The notes beneath the pieces are model-generated. The model did not search any database. It saw only the letters and a list, made by a program, of their open reading frames with translations, and was not told where the DNA came from. Shown in pieces: positions 54,583 through 64,000 of a DNA stretch of 64,000 nucleotides. Location: positions 1-64,000 of the forward strand of contig JAOARD010000014.1 of NCBI GenBank assembly GCA_025210735.1. The letters are read 5' to 3'. This stretch comes from Bacteroidales bacterium. GTDB lineage: Bacteria; Bacteroidota; Bacteroidia; Bacteroidales; UBA6680. The number at the start of each line of letters is the position of its first letter. Within the stretch, counting starts at the first letter, position 1. Made by a program: the position numbers and the translations under genes.

Positions 54583-54767
54583 TTACAGATATAATTGTTT
54601 TGTGGTTTGATGTTACAAATTGTTATGTGCAATATACGCCTTTTTTTTAAAAAACAAATTTTTGTTGATGAAAAAGTTGTTTTCCTGTAATAAAATTATA
54701 TAGCTGATATGTAGTGTATTTATGATTGTTTTAAGAGCATGTTCTGTCTGTTTTGGGACAAGTTCAT

Positions 54768-54810
54768 AAAAAAACCGGAGTGTCATATTATATGACACTC
54801 CGGTTTTTTT
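54768..54810 (-). terminator. Strong intrinsic terminator of the porin gene
   Basis: CCGGAGTGTCATA / TATGACACTCCGG, a perfect 13-bp GC-containing stem extended by A/T pairs, 3-nt loop and long A/T runs. It lies just after the porin stop on the minus strand. Confidence 0.92.
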
Positions 54811-54828
54811 TATATATAACTGATTTTG

Positions 54829-56049
54829 CTAAAACTTATACATTACAGAGAAAAGTAATCTTGTATTGCTTACAGTTTTAGAATTTTGTACCTCTTTAGT
54901 ATCTTTATTCATATCGCCCCAAGATGCAGTAGAGTACATAGGTTCAAAGAAAATATTAAAGTTCTTAAAGCTATATCCAACTTTAGGAGATATTCTATAT
55001 GTTTCATCAATATATTTCCCTTCTGTACTTAAGAAGTAATATATGTCTCCTTTAATATTATCATCAGCTCCGGTATTTTTAGCTCTTCCGGCAAATATAC
55101 CAACTGTAATATTGTTGAATGTCTTTTCTGCCTCAATCCATGTAGATAAAGTGTTTATGTTGGTATACTCATTCATATCAGACGATACTGCATAACCACC
55201 AATCATTTTAAGACTAGACATGTTTCCTCCGTATAGTAATCCTGCTCTTGCAATAAAACCTTTGTTGCTATATTTTGCTGCAAATGAGTAGTTAACAGAG
55301 CTTAATTTTTTATCGTTATCAGGTGCATTTACTGATAGTTTATTTGGCTGTATAGTTCTATATGCTACGGTAGCAGCAAGAGTTAAATGTTTAGAACTAT
55401 ATAGTGCCTGACCGGCAAATTCCGGAACACCTGAATTTTGCTGAGGATTTGATGTAGGTCCAACGCTTCTGTATTCTGCATGACCTAATACTGTTGCCGA
55501 TAATGATAGGTTTGTAGATGGTTTATATGTAAAACGTACCTGCGGACTGCGGTTAAGTGGATAAAATGGAACCGCTGCACCAGTAGCAATTACATTAGGA
55601 AATATTTGAGGAACAAATATAGGATGCCAGTACTGTCCTAATATAAGATTTGTTTTACTCCAGTCCAGTTTAACAAAAGCTTGTCTTAATCTGAGGTGTC
55701 CGGTCATATTACTTGCTGTTCCCATAAAGTCACCCTCTAATACAGCAGTTGTTTTTGCACCAAGAATATCTGGTCCGGTTATCTTTACTCCAGCTCTTGT
55801 CTGATATGATAACATTGTAAATTGGTCATCATTATAAATGTCGTTACCAACAATATCAAGTTTTTCTGGTCTTGGGAACAGATAAACATTATCTATTCTT
55901 GAGGCAATACTTTGTCGGCTATCCCAATAGCCTTCATATCTGATGTACCCATAGAATTTAAAATTAATAGTAGATTTTTCCTTTTCAGTTGCTTTAACTG
56001 AGAACAGGCAGTTGCTTAATAACAACAAACCAATAATAACTTGCTTCAT
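54829..56049 (-). CDS. Outer-membrane beta-barrel (porin-like) protein
   Basis: Start at ATG 56049: the protein begins MKQVIIGLLLLSNCLFSVKA, a signal peptide. The in-frame ATG at 56082 would put 11 residues before it. The 406-residue product alternates hydrophobic and polar residues as in beta barrels, has a segment VKLDWSKTNLILGQYWHPIF typical of phosphate/polyanion-type porins, and ends in LLFSVMYKF with the terminal Phe of outer-membrane proteins. It probably forms a diffusion pore; the substrate is unknown. Confidence 0.82.
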   Translation of the reverse strand: MKQVIIGLLLLSNCLFSVKATEKEKSTINFKFYGYIRYEGYWDSRQSIASRIDNVYLFPRPEKLDIVGNDIYNDDQFTMLSYQTRAGVKITGPDILGAKTTAVLEGDFMGTASNMTGHLRLRQAFVKLDWSKTNLILGQYWHPIFVPQIFPNVIATGAAVPFYPLNRSPQVRFTYKPSTNLSLSATVLGHAEYRSVGPTSNPQQNSGVPEFAGQALYSSKHLTLAATVAYRTIQPNKLSVNAPDNDKKLSSVNYSFAAKYSNKGFIARAGLLYGGNMSSLKMIGGYAVSSDMNEYTNINTLSTWIEAEKTFNNITVGIFAGRAKNTGADDNIKGDIYYFLSTEGKYIDETYRISPKVGYSFKNFNIFFEPMYSTASWGDMNKDTKEVQNSKTVSNTRLLFSVMYKF

Positions 56050-56318
56050 TTTTAATAATGTTGAATTATTTATTAGCGGCAAAGATATACATCTAAGTTA
56101 AAAATCTCTATTTTTTGGAGTAACAGTTAACAATAGTTTGACTAATTATATATTTGGCACGAATAATGCTATAGCTGATATAAGGACAAAAAAAAGCCCT
56201 GTTTTCTCCCGAAGACAAGACCTATATCATTATAAAGGAAAGCTTAATAATCTAAAAATTCTACGCCACACAAGTTAGGCATATTTTTAGTAAAAACAAA
56301 ATACTCATACAATTTTTT

Positions 56319-56789
56319 TTACTTTTTACCGTTTCGTATAAGTTTTACTATTTCTTCCAGCCATTTCTGATCTGTTTCGTTGAAAGATTCTAAATCTTTA
56401 CTGTCAACATCAAGAATAGCCATAATTCTGTTGTCAGAGTCATAAACCGGAATAACAATTTCCGATTTTGATCTTGAATCGCAGGCAATATGACCCGGGA
56501 ATTTCTCTACATCCGGAACCAGTATAGTTTTTTTACTATCTACTCCTGCCCAACAGACGCCTTTGTGCTGTTCTAACTCCTGGCATGCTACAGAACCCTG
56601 ATAAGGACCAACAACTAATTTGTCATCAATTAATCTGTAGAAACCACACCAAAAGAAGTAATCCATTTTATGGTACAACACTGCCGATATTGTAGCCATA
56701 TGCGCAATAGGATCGTCGGTTTTAGCAACGATTGTTTTTAATTGCTCATATAGTCTATTATAACGTTTATCTTTTTTTGTGTTATCCAT
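56319..56789 (-). CDS. msrC: Free methionine-(R)-sulfoxide reductase (GAF domain, fRMsr)
   Basis: A 156-residue GAF-domain enzyme that reduces free methionine-R-sulfoxide. Three conserved cysteines are visible: GSVACQELEQHKGVCWAG and FPGHIACDS, followed by EIVIPVYD and AILDVDS. Length and motif order match YebR/fRMsr. A -7-like box (CAAAAATA on the plus strand, TATTTTTG on the coding strand) at 56810-56817 lies about 20 bp before the start. Confidence 0.92.
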   Translation of the reverse strand: MDNTKKDKRYNRLYEQLKTIVAKTDDPIAHMATISAVLYHKMDYFFWCGFYRLIDDKLVVGPYQGSVACQELEQHKGVCWAGVDSKKTILVPDVEKFPGHIACDSRSKSEIVIPVYDSDNRIMAILDVDSKDLESFNETDQKWLEEIVKLIRNGKK

Positions 56790-56888
56790 GTTTAAATGTT
56801 TTACGAGTGCAAAAATATTATTCTTTTTTTATTTTTTTAGCCTGAGTAAAAATTTTTAATGTAATTCTTATAAAATGTTTATAATAAC

Positions 56889-56915
56889 AAAAAAAAACCT
56901 CGATATACGAGGCTT
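56889..56915 (-). terminator. Probable terminator
   Basis: CCTCG / CGAGG stem with a 5-nt loop and A/T runs on both sides, located 7 bp past the stop of the 186-residue hypothetical gene on the minus strand. Confidence 0.6.
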
Positions 56916-56921
56916 TTCTGT

Positions 56922-57482
56922 TTATGAGTTTATTCCTTTGTAATTCGGAAAGTCATTGTAGTCATTTTCCAGCCAGTTAAGTCCTTTCTTATAATCTATA
57001 GGATTATCATCTCCTTTATCAAGAAGTTCATTTATAAGCTTAAATCTCTCTGTTGAGGTAAAATATAGTCCTGTATCGCCAACATAACAGTTTACCCAAA
57101 ATTCTGCCGCAAGCTGTTTTATATTGCCCCATTGTAATTTAAGTATACTATGTACCTCTGTAATAGTTTTCTGAACATCTTCTGAAAGATCATTTTTTAG
57201 TTCCTGAACCAATTCAGAAGGCCACTCTTTAAAAGACGGACTTGTATTAAAACCTGATTGCTGGCAATACTCGTAGTATAAAATTGCCAGAATCATTATA
57301 CGTTCTCTTACAGCTTTTTCCTCTTTATCATTCTCATAATATGTGAGACCATGACGTTCAAGGGCTCTAAAAGCCTGCCAAAACCATGTAAGTGCATTAC
57401 TATGAGGCCACATGGTAAAAAGCGATCCTGCCATTGAGAAGGCTTCCTCTTTAGAAAAAAATCGATTGTTTTGATAACTCAT
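56922..57482 (-). CDS. Hypothetical cytoplasmic protein
   Basis: A 186-residue helical protein with unusually many Trp residues (WPHSNALTWFWQAFRALERHG). No signal peptide or membrane helix and no recognised family. It is a single gene with its own terminator, between fRMsr and the DbpA-like helicase. Confidence 0.65.
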   Translation of the reverse strand: MSYQNNRFFSKEEAFSMAGSLFTMWPHSNALTWFWQAFRALERHGLTYYENDKEEKAVRERIMILAILYYEYCQQSGFNTSPSFKEWPSELVQELKNDLSEDVQKTITEVHSILKLQWGNIKQLAAEFWVNCYVGDTGLYFTSTERFKLINELLDKGDDNPIDYKKGLNWLENDYNDFPNYKGINS

Positions 57483-57611
57483 ATCTTTATGTTTTAATGC
57501 ATATTTAAATATAAGTTACGAAAAAAATATATTAAAAGTCAAAATAAAATGTGACTTTTTCTTCTGATAATCAGTGTGTAATGATTGTGTTTTGTGTTAA
57601 AACAATATATA

Positions 57612-58937
57612 CTATTTTGATATCTCTATTTTAGCATTCTGCTTTTTAATTTTTTTCCCTTTGCAGTTACGTACTATAGTTTTACAACTTTTTGTATTCA
57701 CAGCAACATATGAGCAGTGGTCAGATATGTCTATCTTATCAATATCTGCCATATTAGCTTTTCCTGTATGTATAAGAAACCCTAAAACATCCTTTTTACT
57801 TATTTTCTCTTTTCGTCCTAACGATATATATAGTGTTGTTAATTCAGGTTTAGGCGGAAGTTCTGTATGTTTTTTGATATCAGACGTTTCAAAGTTATCA
57901 GTAATAAATGGAGGAATAAATTCCTGACTACTTAATACCATATAAACATTTCCTCTATTTTTGAATCTTGCAGTTCTTCCGTTTCTGTGAATATAAGACT
58001 CTTCTGTTTTTGGAAGTTGATAGTGTATTATATTATCCAGATTATCAATGTCTATGCCTCTGGCAGCTAAATCTGTAGCAAGTAATATATTTGAGCTTCT
58101 GTTTTTTATTTTTATTATAGCCCTTTCACGCTCCTCTTGTTTCAGCGATCCGTGGTATTGATCATGTACAATTCCGTTTTTGTTTAACAGACTACTTATT
58201 CTTGATACAGCATCTTTATGATTACAGAATATTATAGAGCTCTCTGTTTGTAATTTACACAGAAGGTTAATTAACGCTTCCAACTTATCATTCTCCTCAG
58301 AGTATACCTTGTAAAAATTTACTTTACTCTCTGTATCACTGTCTTCTGGTTTATCATGTTTAACGGTGATAAACTTATCTATATCTATAAATTCAGGTGT
58401 GTCTTTAAGCGTTGTAGCAGAGGTTAGTATTGTTTTCTTTCTGCCTGATGCGCTATTTATAATCAATTCCGTCTCTTTTTTAAATCCAAGTTCCAGAGTT
58501 TTGTCAAACTCATCAATAACCAGAGCCTTTATACTTTTTATGTTTATAGTTCCTCTTCGCAGATGATCAGCAATTCTGCCTGGAGTTCCAATAAGTATGT
58601 TTGGAGCTACAGACAAATTATTTATCTCTGTTTTAATAGGATGCCCTCCGTAAAAAGTGTTTACCTTATAACCGGTTTTCATGCGTTTAAGAATATCCTC
58701 AATCTGCAGAGCTAACTCTCTGGTTGGAGAGAGAATAAGTACCTGAATGGCTCTATTGTCTGTTTTACATAATTCAATTGCAGGAATAATAAAACACTGT
58801 GTTTTACCTGTTCCTGTTGGAGATATTATAATAACATTATCATTATTGTTTACAGCTTTAATAGCATTGTTTTGTAAGCTGTTTAATTCTTTTATACCAA
58901 TATTTGCCAGAGCAGACGATATATTATTCTGAGACAT
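57612..58937 (-). CDS. DEAD-box RNA helicase, DbpA-like
   Basis: Start at ATG 58937, 1 bp after the stop of the DUF3820 gene; a longer frame from 58982 lies inside that gene. The 441-residue protein has Q-motif-like start, motif I SPTGTGKTQ, Ib TPGR, motif II DEFD (in place of DEAD), motif III SAT, and motif VI HRNGRTAR (in place of HRIGRTGR). The last 80 residues (TTLYISLGRKEKISKKDVLGFL) form a DbpA-type RNA-binding domain, which in E. coli targets 23S rRNA. It is likely involved in ribosome assembly. Confidence 0.9.
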   Translation of the reverse strand: MSQNNISSALANIGIKELNSLQNNAIKAVNNNDNVIIISPTGTGKTQCFIIPAIELCKTDNRAIQVLILSPTRELALQIEDILKRMKTGYKVNTFYGGHPIKTEINNLSVAPNILIGTPGRIADHLRRGTINIKSIKALVIDEFDKTLELGFKKETELIINSASGRKKTILTSATTLKDTPEFIDIDKFITVKHDKPEDSDTESKVNFYKVYSEENDKLEALINLLCKLQTESSIIFCNHKDAVSRISSLLNKNGIVHDQYHGSLKQEERERAIIKIKNRSSNILLATDLAARGIDIDNLDNIIHYQLPKTEESYIHRNGRTARFKNRGNVYMVLSSQEFIPPFITDNFETSDIKKHTELPPKPELTTLYISLGRKEKISKKDVLGFLIHTGKANMADIDKIDISDHCSYVAVNTKSCKTIVRNCKGKKIKKQNAKIEISK

Positions 58938-58938
58938 A

Positions 58939-59157
58939 TTAATTTCTTTTTTTGAGTGGTTTAAGCAGATATTCCAGGCCATTTAGTTTTATCTCATACA
59001 ACAGAGCCATTAGTTCTCCTATTTCACCTTTAGGAAAACCTTTATTTTTATACCATACAATATAATATTCGGGAATATCGCAGAGATAGTAATCTTTATA
59101 TTTACCGAATGGCATTTTTGTATTAGCCAGTTTTATTAGTGCATTATTATTGGTCAT
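58939..59157 (-). CDS. DUF3820-family protein
   Basis: A 72-residue protein from the ATG at 59157 (a TTG at 59172 would add five residues). The sequence MPFGKYKDYYLCDIPEYYIVWYKNKGFP matches the DUF3820 family of small proteins of unclear role. It ends 1 bp before the start of the DbpA-like helicase gene, so the two are tightly linked. A -7-like TATATTTG (coding strand) at 59170-59177 lies 12 bp upstream. Confidence 0.82.
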   Translation of the reverse strand: MTNNNALIKLANTKMPFGKYKDYYLCDIPEYYIVWYKNKGFPKGEIGELMALLYEIKLNGLEYLLKPLKKRN

Positions 59158-59197
59158 ATCTGTTTTTTGCAAATATAACCTTTATTTGTAGCTGCAC

Positions 59198-60478
59198 TTA
59201 GTAATTAAGAGGTAATTTAATATAGAAAGTTGAGCCAACACTTGGTTTTGAGGTTACCCGTATTGATCCTTTAAGCTTTTTTACAAGCTGATTACTAATA
59301 AACAGACCTAAACCTGTACCCCGATAAAGTTTCTGATTAGTATTGTGATTTAGTTTTCGGAATTTCTGAAAGATATCTGCCTGAAGTTTTTCCGGTATAC
59401 CTATGCCAGTGTCTCTTACATATATCTCTATATCATTAATATCTTTCTTATATCCAAGTTTTATTGCTCCTTCATCGGTATACTTTATAGCATTACTAAT
59501 CAGATTGTATAATATCTGGCTTAGTCTCTTTACATCTGTCTCAATAATTACCTCAGCAGAATCCTTGTTATCAATTAAAATCTCTAAACCCTGTTTGCCT
59601 ATCTGATATATTCTTTGATCAAAAGACTTTTTAAGATCAATAAAAAGTTTGTTGATATCTATCAATGTGTATTCGAGTTTTATGTCGTCAGACTCTATTT
59701 GAGCAACATCTATTATATCATTAATGAGTTTTAATAGAATATCTCCCTGTTTATTGATATTATCTATATACTCCGCTCTCTCATTCTCTGTTGCATCGTC
59801 AAGAAGCTGACTAAATCCTATAATTGAGTTCATAGGAGTTCTTATCTCATGCGATATGTTTGCCAGAAATGCTGTTTTTAACTGGTCAGACAGTATAGCT
59901 CTCTGTTTCTCTTTCTCGTAATAATTTTTTGCTTTAAGAACAATTACTGATGTTGTTATTATAAATAGAAATGTAGTAACTATTATATCGTAAAATCTAA
60001 CCTCAGTACTCGGGTACATTATTACTAAATCAGGAACATTGTACTCTATATACATTAAACCAAGAAAGTTTAATGAGAATAGTAATATTATAATAATTAG
60101 TTGTTTGCCACTCCAAACCAATAACGATAATATTAAAAAAGAGAGGTATACAATTAATATAGCACCAGATACACCACCGTTTTCGTACCACAAAATATCC
60201 AGTAACAAAAATATTGCACTAAAAAACAGACTTTTACTAAACAAGTACCATCGTTTACTGATAAATAACAGATATGTTGTAATGAAAACTAAACTTGAGC
60301 CAAATGTGAATATTGTCAGGCTTTTGCTTAAACCTGCAAGAAAATTACTTGCAGATCCTATAAGAGCCATTAATGCAGCCAGAAATGATGAAACATTCAG
60401 AAACCTATGCTCAAAAGAGTATTGTTCCTTATTTCCAAATACAATTCTGTCTATACTATTAAAAACTCTTTGTAACAT
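59198..60478 (-). CDS. Membrane sensor histidine kinase
   Basis: A 426-residue protein with about six membrane helices in the first 185 residues and no large periplasmic loop, then a HisKA domain with His210 in ANISHEIRTPMNS and an HATPase domain with N-box LYNLISNAIKYT, G1 DTGIGIP and G2 RGTGLGLFIS. It probably senses a signal in or at the membrane. There is no receiver domain and no adjacent response regulator. Confidence 0.92.
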   Translation of the reverse strand: MLQRVFNSIDRIVFGNKEQYSFEHRFLNVSSFLAALMALIGSASNFLAGLSKSLTIFTFGSSLVFITTYLLFISKRWYLFSKSLFFSAIFLLLDILWYENGGVSGAILIVYLSFLILSLLVWSGKQLIIIILLFSLNFLGLMYIEYNVPDLVIMYPSTEVRFYDIIVTTFLFIITTSVIVLKAKNYYEKEKQRAILSDQLKTAFLANISHEIRTPMNSIIGFSQLLDDATENERAEYIDNINKQGDILLKLINDIIDVAQIESDDIKLEYTLIDINKLFIDLKKSFDQRIYQIGKQGLEILIDNKDSAEVIIETDVKRLSQILYNLISNAIKYTDEGAIKLGYKKDINDIEIYVRDTGIGIPEKLQADIFQKFRKLNHNTNQKLYRGTGLGLFISNQLVKKLKGSIRVTSKPSVGSTFYIKLPLNY

Positions 60479-60714
60479 CCTATTGCTCTTTGAACATTTA
60501 ATTTATTGCACTAATGTGATAAATCAAAATTTTAAGGCATAAATTTTATAAATCAGGTATTTATCATTGAGGTTGTCATAGAATGTGTGCGAGCATTGTT
60601 TGTTGTTGTAACAAAAGTTGTTTAACAGATTGATTTTGTGGAATTTAAACATTGGTTTTTGTAACCATATTATTGATGAATACGTAAAAAAATGATGTTA
60701 ACGACGGTATTGTG

Positions 60715-63700
60715 ATGACAAAAATATTCAGAACATTTGTTTTACAGTTGATGCTAATGCTATCATTTACGGTAGTTGTGGCTCAGGAAACCATTATCAT
60801 TGGGAATAAAACTATTTCTGTTTCTGAATCTGTACTATTTTATGATAGTGGAGGTCCGGATAATAGGTATGGAGATAGAGAAGATTTCACATGTGTATTT
60901 TATAATCCTAATAATCAGCCGTTGGTAATAATAGTAAAAAACATTCTGTTAGGAAGAGGAGATGAGCTTACATTATATAATGGTAATGATATAACTAGTA
61001 GTGAGATTAAAACATACACAAGAAATAACGACAATGTTACAGATGAGGTGTTCATTACATCTAATGCCGATAATGCCATTACCTTTTTATGGAGTTCAAA
61101 TAACAGAAACAGGAACGATGGCTGGGAGATACTTATAAGTTCACCAATAACATATTACTCATATCAATCAGGCTCATGGAACGATCCGGATACATGGACA
61201 CTTGATCCTTCAGGAACAGTAAAAGTTGATGGAGGAGTCCCTTCGCAATACTCGTATGTTAAAATACTGAATGGTAGAACAGTGACTGGTGTAAACAGTC
61301 AGAATGAGATATTGAATCTGGATATAGAAGAGGGAGCTGTATATGATATGGGTAACTTTACCGGTAATTCGTTAGGGGCTATAATCGGTAGAGGAAAGTT
61401 AAGACTAAGTAATGAGACTTTTCCGGGTTGTGACTGTAGTCAATTTCTTAGCAGTAGTGGTGGTACGGTAGAATATTATAATAGTAGTGGTTTTACTCTT
61501 AATAGCCCAACAGGTAATTATAATAATCTGATTATTAATTTGCCAAATAGTAACGATATTGTAACAATACAAGATGGAATTAATATATATGGTAATTTAA
61601 ATATTGTTAGCGGTATTGCAGAGATAAGTGCAGGTACAGATATTAATATAAATGTAGATAAGAATCTAATAATAGATACAGATGGTGAGTTCAGAATAGA
61701 TCAGAGCTCTAACTGGTATTATCATAGACTGGAAATTAATGGAGACTTTACAAATAATGGAAGAGCTATATTAAGCAGGTTATCTTCGGCTGATTATACA
61801 GATTCAAATTTCTGGTATTCTAAAATTGATGTAGCTTTTACTAATTCAATAAAAGATCAATACCTTACAATGAATGGGTTAACACGTTTTGGAAGAATAG
61901 AGATTGATAAAGGTGTTGACGATACATATATATTACATATGGAAGCCTCTGATCCTTCTAATTTTGAATTGTTTGGGGCTGCTAATACCGATATGCAAAA
62001 TACACCCCCAAATATCCTTAACCCGAATGCATTTGGATTACTTGCAGGAACAGTGAGAGTAGGAGAGAATGTAGTAATACCAAAACTTATTACCGGAAAC
62101 AATAATGTATACTGTATTGATTCTGACGCAAAGATATGGCTGGATGGTGGTGAATTAACTGTTTGCGAAAGGTCAGATAATGTTTCGGCATTTATTATTT
62201 ACAATAAGCTACTTGTATCAGTGGGTAGTGTTCTGAATGTTGATAGTAACCAGGGAATCCTGTTACGCGAAGATTCGCAGTTTATTATTGAAGGAGGTGC
62301 TGTTAATGCAAATGTAATAAGAACCTCATCATGGACGGGTGTTCACAGAGGTTCTGTTGTTATTACAGGTGGCGATGTTACATTAAGAGGAAACAGATAC
62401 TTTAGTGGTATAAATATGTATGCAACGTTTACGCTACCATACCCTGATAATACCTTCTATATGTCAGGAGGTTCGTTAACAATTCAGGAGCCAACAAACT
62501 ATTCATTTGGTAACGGAGAAGATTTTAGTATGTTGGTTAGTGCTAAATCTTCTAATTGTCAGGTTACAGGTGGAGTAATAAACATAAATGTTCCTAATGG
62601 TCAGAGTGTAAAATTAAATACCTCTTTCGATTTTTGGGATTTGAATATCAGTGGAAGTAATACCCGTTCATGTTCATTATCAAACTATGTAGCAGCAGCA
62701 AATTATATTACAACAGATATACCTGTTAAACCATTAAATGTTAAGAATAATCTTAATGTTTCAGGAACAACATTTATTACAAATAATGCAGATGTTACTG
62801 TTGGTAAAGATTTTAATATAAGTGGAGCATATACCCCAATGATAAATAGTACAATATTTTCCGGTACAGGGGAGCAAAACCTTAATATATCAGGTTCTGT
62901 AAATGGAGGTTTTAATAACCTAAAGCTTAATAACGGATCAGAAACAAATATAGACAATACTATCTTGGTAAATGGAGAACTCAATATTGCCGATAATGCA
63001 CTGCTAAAAGGAAACGATAATATGATATTACTTATTGGTGACCTATCTGTTAGTGGTGAGTATGTTAGCGGTACCACAGGATATATGTTACTTAATAGTA
63101 GTTCTGATCAGTATATAGGTGGAGACGGAACGGGCGTATTAGGAAATATTATTTTAAACAAAAGCAGCGGAAATGTAATATTAAATAGCGATATTACTTT
63201 TAGTGGAGATTTAAGATTGGCAGGAGCGTCATCGTTATTTGATATAAATAATAAGAAACTCTCTTTATCAGCAACCTCAGGTATTTACGATGCCATGTCG
63301 GGTACAGGAACAAACTTTAATAGCAGTAAGATGGTTATGACCAGTGGGAATATGTCTGATAAAGGTCTGTTTATACTGTTTAATAGTGTTGGTTCTAAAC
63401 TATTTCCGATAGGAACAAACGGAAAATACACTCCGGCAGAGGTAGAATTATCTGCAATACCTGTAGAGTATGGAGGTGTACAGGTAAAGCCTGTATCGTC
63501 AAAACCTGCTTACTCAGCATCAAACAATACGCTTGATTACTGTTGGAGTATAGTTAAAACAGGATTTACGGGTACACCTTCAACAATATTTAATGCAAAC
63601 CTGTATTACGATCAAGCAGATGTTTTAGGTAATGAGAGTAATTATGTTCCGGGATATTTTTCATCATCTAACTGGGTATTTATAAACGATATATCAAAAG

Positions 63701-64000
63701 TTAATGAGCCACAAAACATAATAAGTTTTGATGGTGTGTTTGATAATACTCAGGTATATACAGCAGGTGAACCGGATGCTTTTACAGCTATAGAGACATA
63801 TTATAGCAGACAGAGTGGTAATTGGACAGATCCGAATACATGGTCTGTAGATCCGGTATTAAAATGGAACGGAGCTCCTGCTGCAACTATACCGCATGGT
63901 TCAGCTCCAGTGGTTATAGGCGATGGTTTAAGTAATAACCATGTGGTTACAGTTGATTCAGACAACAGATCGGCGGCATTACTATATATAAGTAAAGGAT
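60715..64000 (+). CDS. Very large secreted surface protein, C-terminus cut by window edge
   Basis: The frame is open from ATG 60715 to the right edge (1095 codons). A signal peptide (MTKIFRTFVLQLMLMLSFTVVVAQ) is followed by a CUB-like domain (about 27-135, FYDSGGPDNRYGDREDF and GDELTLYNG). Two SGxWxDPxTW motifs, at about 151-160 and 1033-1045 (SGSWNDPDTW, SGNWTDPNTW), mark a repeated module seen at domain starts in other Bacteroidota surface proteins. Between them lies a long stretch of Asn/Ser/Gly-rich beta-helix-like repeats (LxIxxGxxxxN). It is likely a cell-surface adhesin or a T9SS cargo; the sorting domain would be outside the window. Confidence 0.8.
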   Translation, partial: MTKIFRTFVLQLMLMLSFTVVVAQETIIIGNKTISVSESVLFYDSGGPDNRYGDREDFTCVFYNPNNQPLVIIVKNILLGRGDELTLYNGNDITSSEIKTYTRNNDNVTDEVFITSNADNAITFLWSSNNRNRNDGWEILISSPITYYSYQSGSWNDPDTWTLDPSGTVKVDGGVPSQYSYVKILNGRTVTGVNSQNEILNLDIEEGAVYDMGNFTGNSLGAIIGRGKLRLSNETFPGCDCSQFLSSSGGTVEYYNSSGFTLNSPTGNYNNLIINLPNSNDIVTIQDGINIYGNLNIVSGIAEISAGTDININVDKNLIIDTDGEFRIDQSSNWYYHRLEINGDFTNNGRAILSRLSSADYTDSNFWYSKIDVAFTNSIKDQYLTMNGLTRFGRIEIDKGVDDTYILHMEASDPSNFELFGAANTDMQNTPPNILNPNAFGLLAGTVRVGENVVIPKLITGNNNVYCIDSDAKIWLDGGELTVCERSDNVSAFIIYNKLLVSVGSVLNVDSNQGILLREDSQFIIEGGAVNANVIRTSSWTGVHRGSVVITGGDVTLRGNRYFSGINMYATFTLPYPDNTFYMSGGSLTIQEPTNYSFGNGEDFSMLVSAKSSNCQVTGGVININVPNGQSVKLNTSFDFWDLNISGSNTRSCSLSNYVAAANYITTDIPVKPLNVKNNLNVSGTTFITNNADVTVGKDFNISGAYTPMINSTIFSGTGEQNLNISGSVNGGFNNLKLNNGSETNIDNTILVNGELNIADNALLKGNDNMILLIGDLSVSGEYVSGTTGYMLLNSSSDQYIGGDGTGVLGNIILNKSSGNVILNSDITFSGDLRLAGASSLFDINNKKLSLSATSGIYDAMSGTGTNFNSSKMVMTSGNMSDKGLFILFNSVGSKLFPIGTNGKYTPAEVELSAIPVEYGGVQVKPVSSKPAYSASNNTLDYCWSIVKTGFTGTPSTIFNANLYYDQADVLGNESNYVPGYFSSSNWVFINDISKVNEPQNIISFDGVFDNTQVYTAGEPDAFTAIETYYSRQSGNWTDPNTWSVDPVLKWNGAPAATIPHGSAPVVIGDGLSNNHVVTVDSDNRSAALLYISKG

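Noticed and set aside
58938..58982. Longer N-terminus for the DbpA-like helicase
   Set aside because: It lies inside the DUF3820 coding sequence, and the family's N-terminus matches the later ATG at 58937.

Overview
The window is about 64 kb of AT-rich chromosomal DNA from a member of the Bacteroidota, probably a Bacteroidales-like organism. The evidence is the two perfect Bacteroidota-type promoters (TTTG, 19 bp, TAnnTTTG), the near absence of Shine-Dalgarno sequences, a type IX secretion C-terminal domain on a clostripain-like peptidase, a TonB-dependent receptor with a carboxypeptidase-like N-terminus paired with a DUF4249 lipoprotein, an ECF sigma/DUF4252 locus, an S9B dipeptidyl peptidase and a SiaB/SiaC pair. 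Assignment below phylum is inference. No rRNA, tRNA, CRISPR array, insertion sequence or integrated phage was seen.

Layout. 1-5.2 kb (minus strand): a secreted papain-like cysteine peptidase cut by the left edge, then an ECF sigma factor / membrane anti-sigma-like protein / DUF4252-plug-repeat protein / TlpA-like thioredoxin operon. 5.3-9.8 kb (minus): YjbQ-family protein, phosphohexomutase, RmlD-like reductase and UDP-glucose dehydrogenase, a sugar-nucleotide group. 10.1-18.0 kb (plus): ribosomal protein S1, a STAS protein, RNase Z, GMP synthetase, a CtpA-type protease and SiaB/SiaC regulators. 18-28.6 kb: a large ABC transporter with N-terminal TerB-like domain (minus), dipeptidyl peptidase IV-like protein, MATE exporter, SpoIIE-type phosphatase with coiled coil and membrane anchor, flavin reductase, nucleoid-associated protein. 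29-34.5 kb: a 1790-residue T9SS-exported clostripain-family peptidase. 34.6-43.8 kb: accessory-looking stretch with a DUF1016 nuclease, orphan genes, a MATE exporter, a 42-bp tandem repeat, and a toxin-antitoxin locus whose toxin is interrupted by a stop codon and which is preceded by a 20-bp perfect palindrome. 43.8-48.2 kb (minus): thioredoxin reductase, DUF4249 lipoprotein, TonB-dependent receptor. 48.6-52.8 kb (plus): two small membrane/coiled-coil genes overlapping out of frame by 152 bp, threonine aldolase, a beta-lactamase-fold lipoprotein, and an SRPBCC-GyrI fusion. 52.9-60.5 kb (minus): LON-domain protein, two histidine kinases, outer-membrane porin, fRMsr, hypothetical, DbpA-like helicase, DUF3820. 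60.7 kb to the right edge: a very large secreted surface protein with a CUB-like N-terminus.

Themes. Several parts point to envelope and signalling functions: secreted peptidases (C1, S41, S9B, C11), TonB uptake, partner-switching regulators (STAS, SiaB, SiaC, SpoIIE phosphatase) spread over 15 kb, and cell-surface sigma regulation. The items most worth a second look are the shared leader element in front of three different minus-strand genes, each carrying a short upstream ORF; the broken toxin-antitoxin locus with its palindromic operator; and the out-of-frame overlapping pair at 48.6-49.3 kb.
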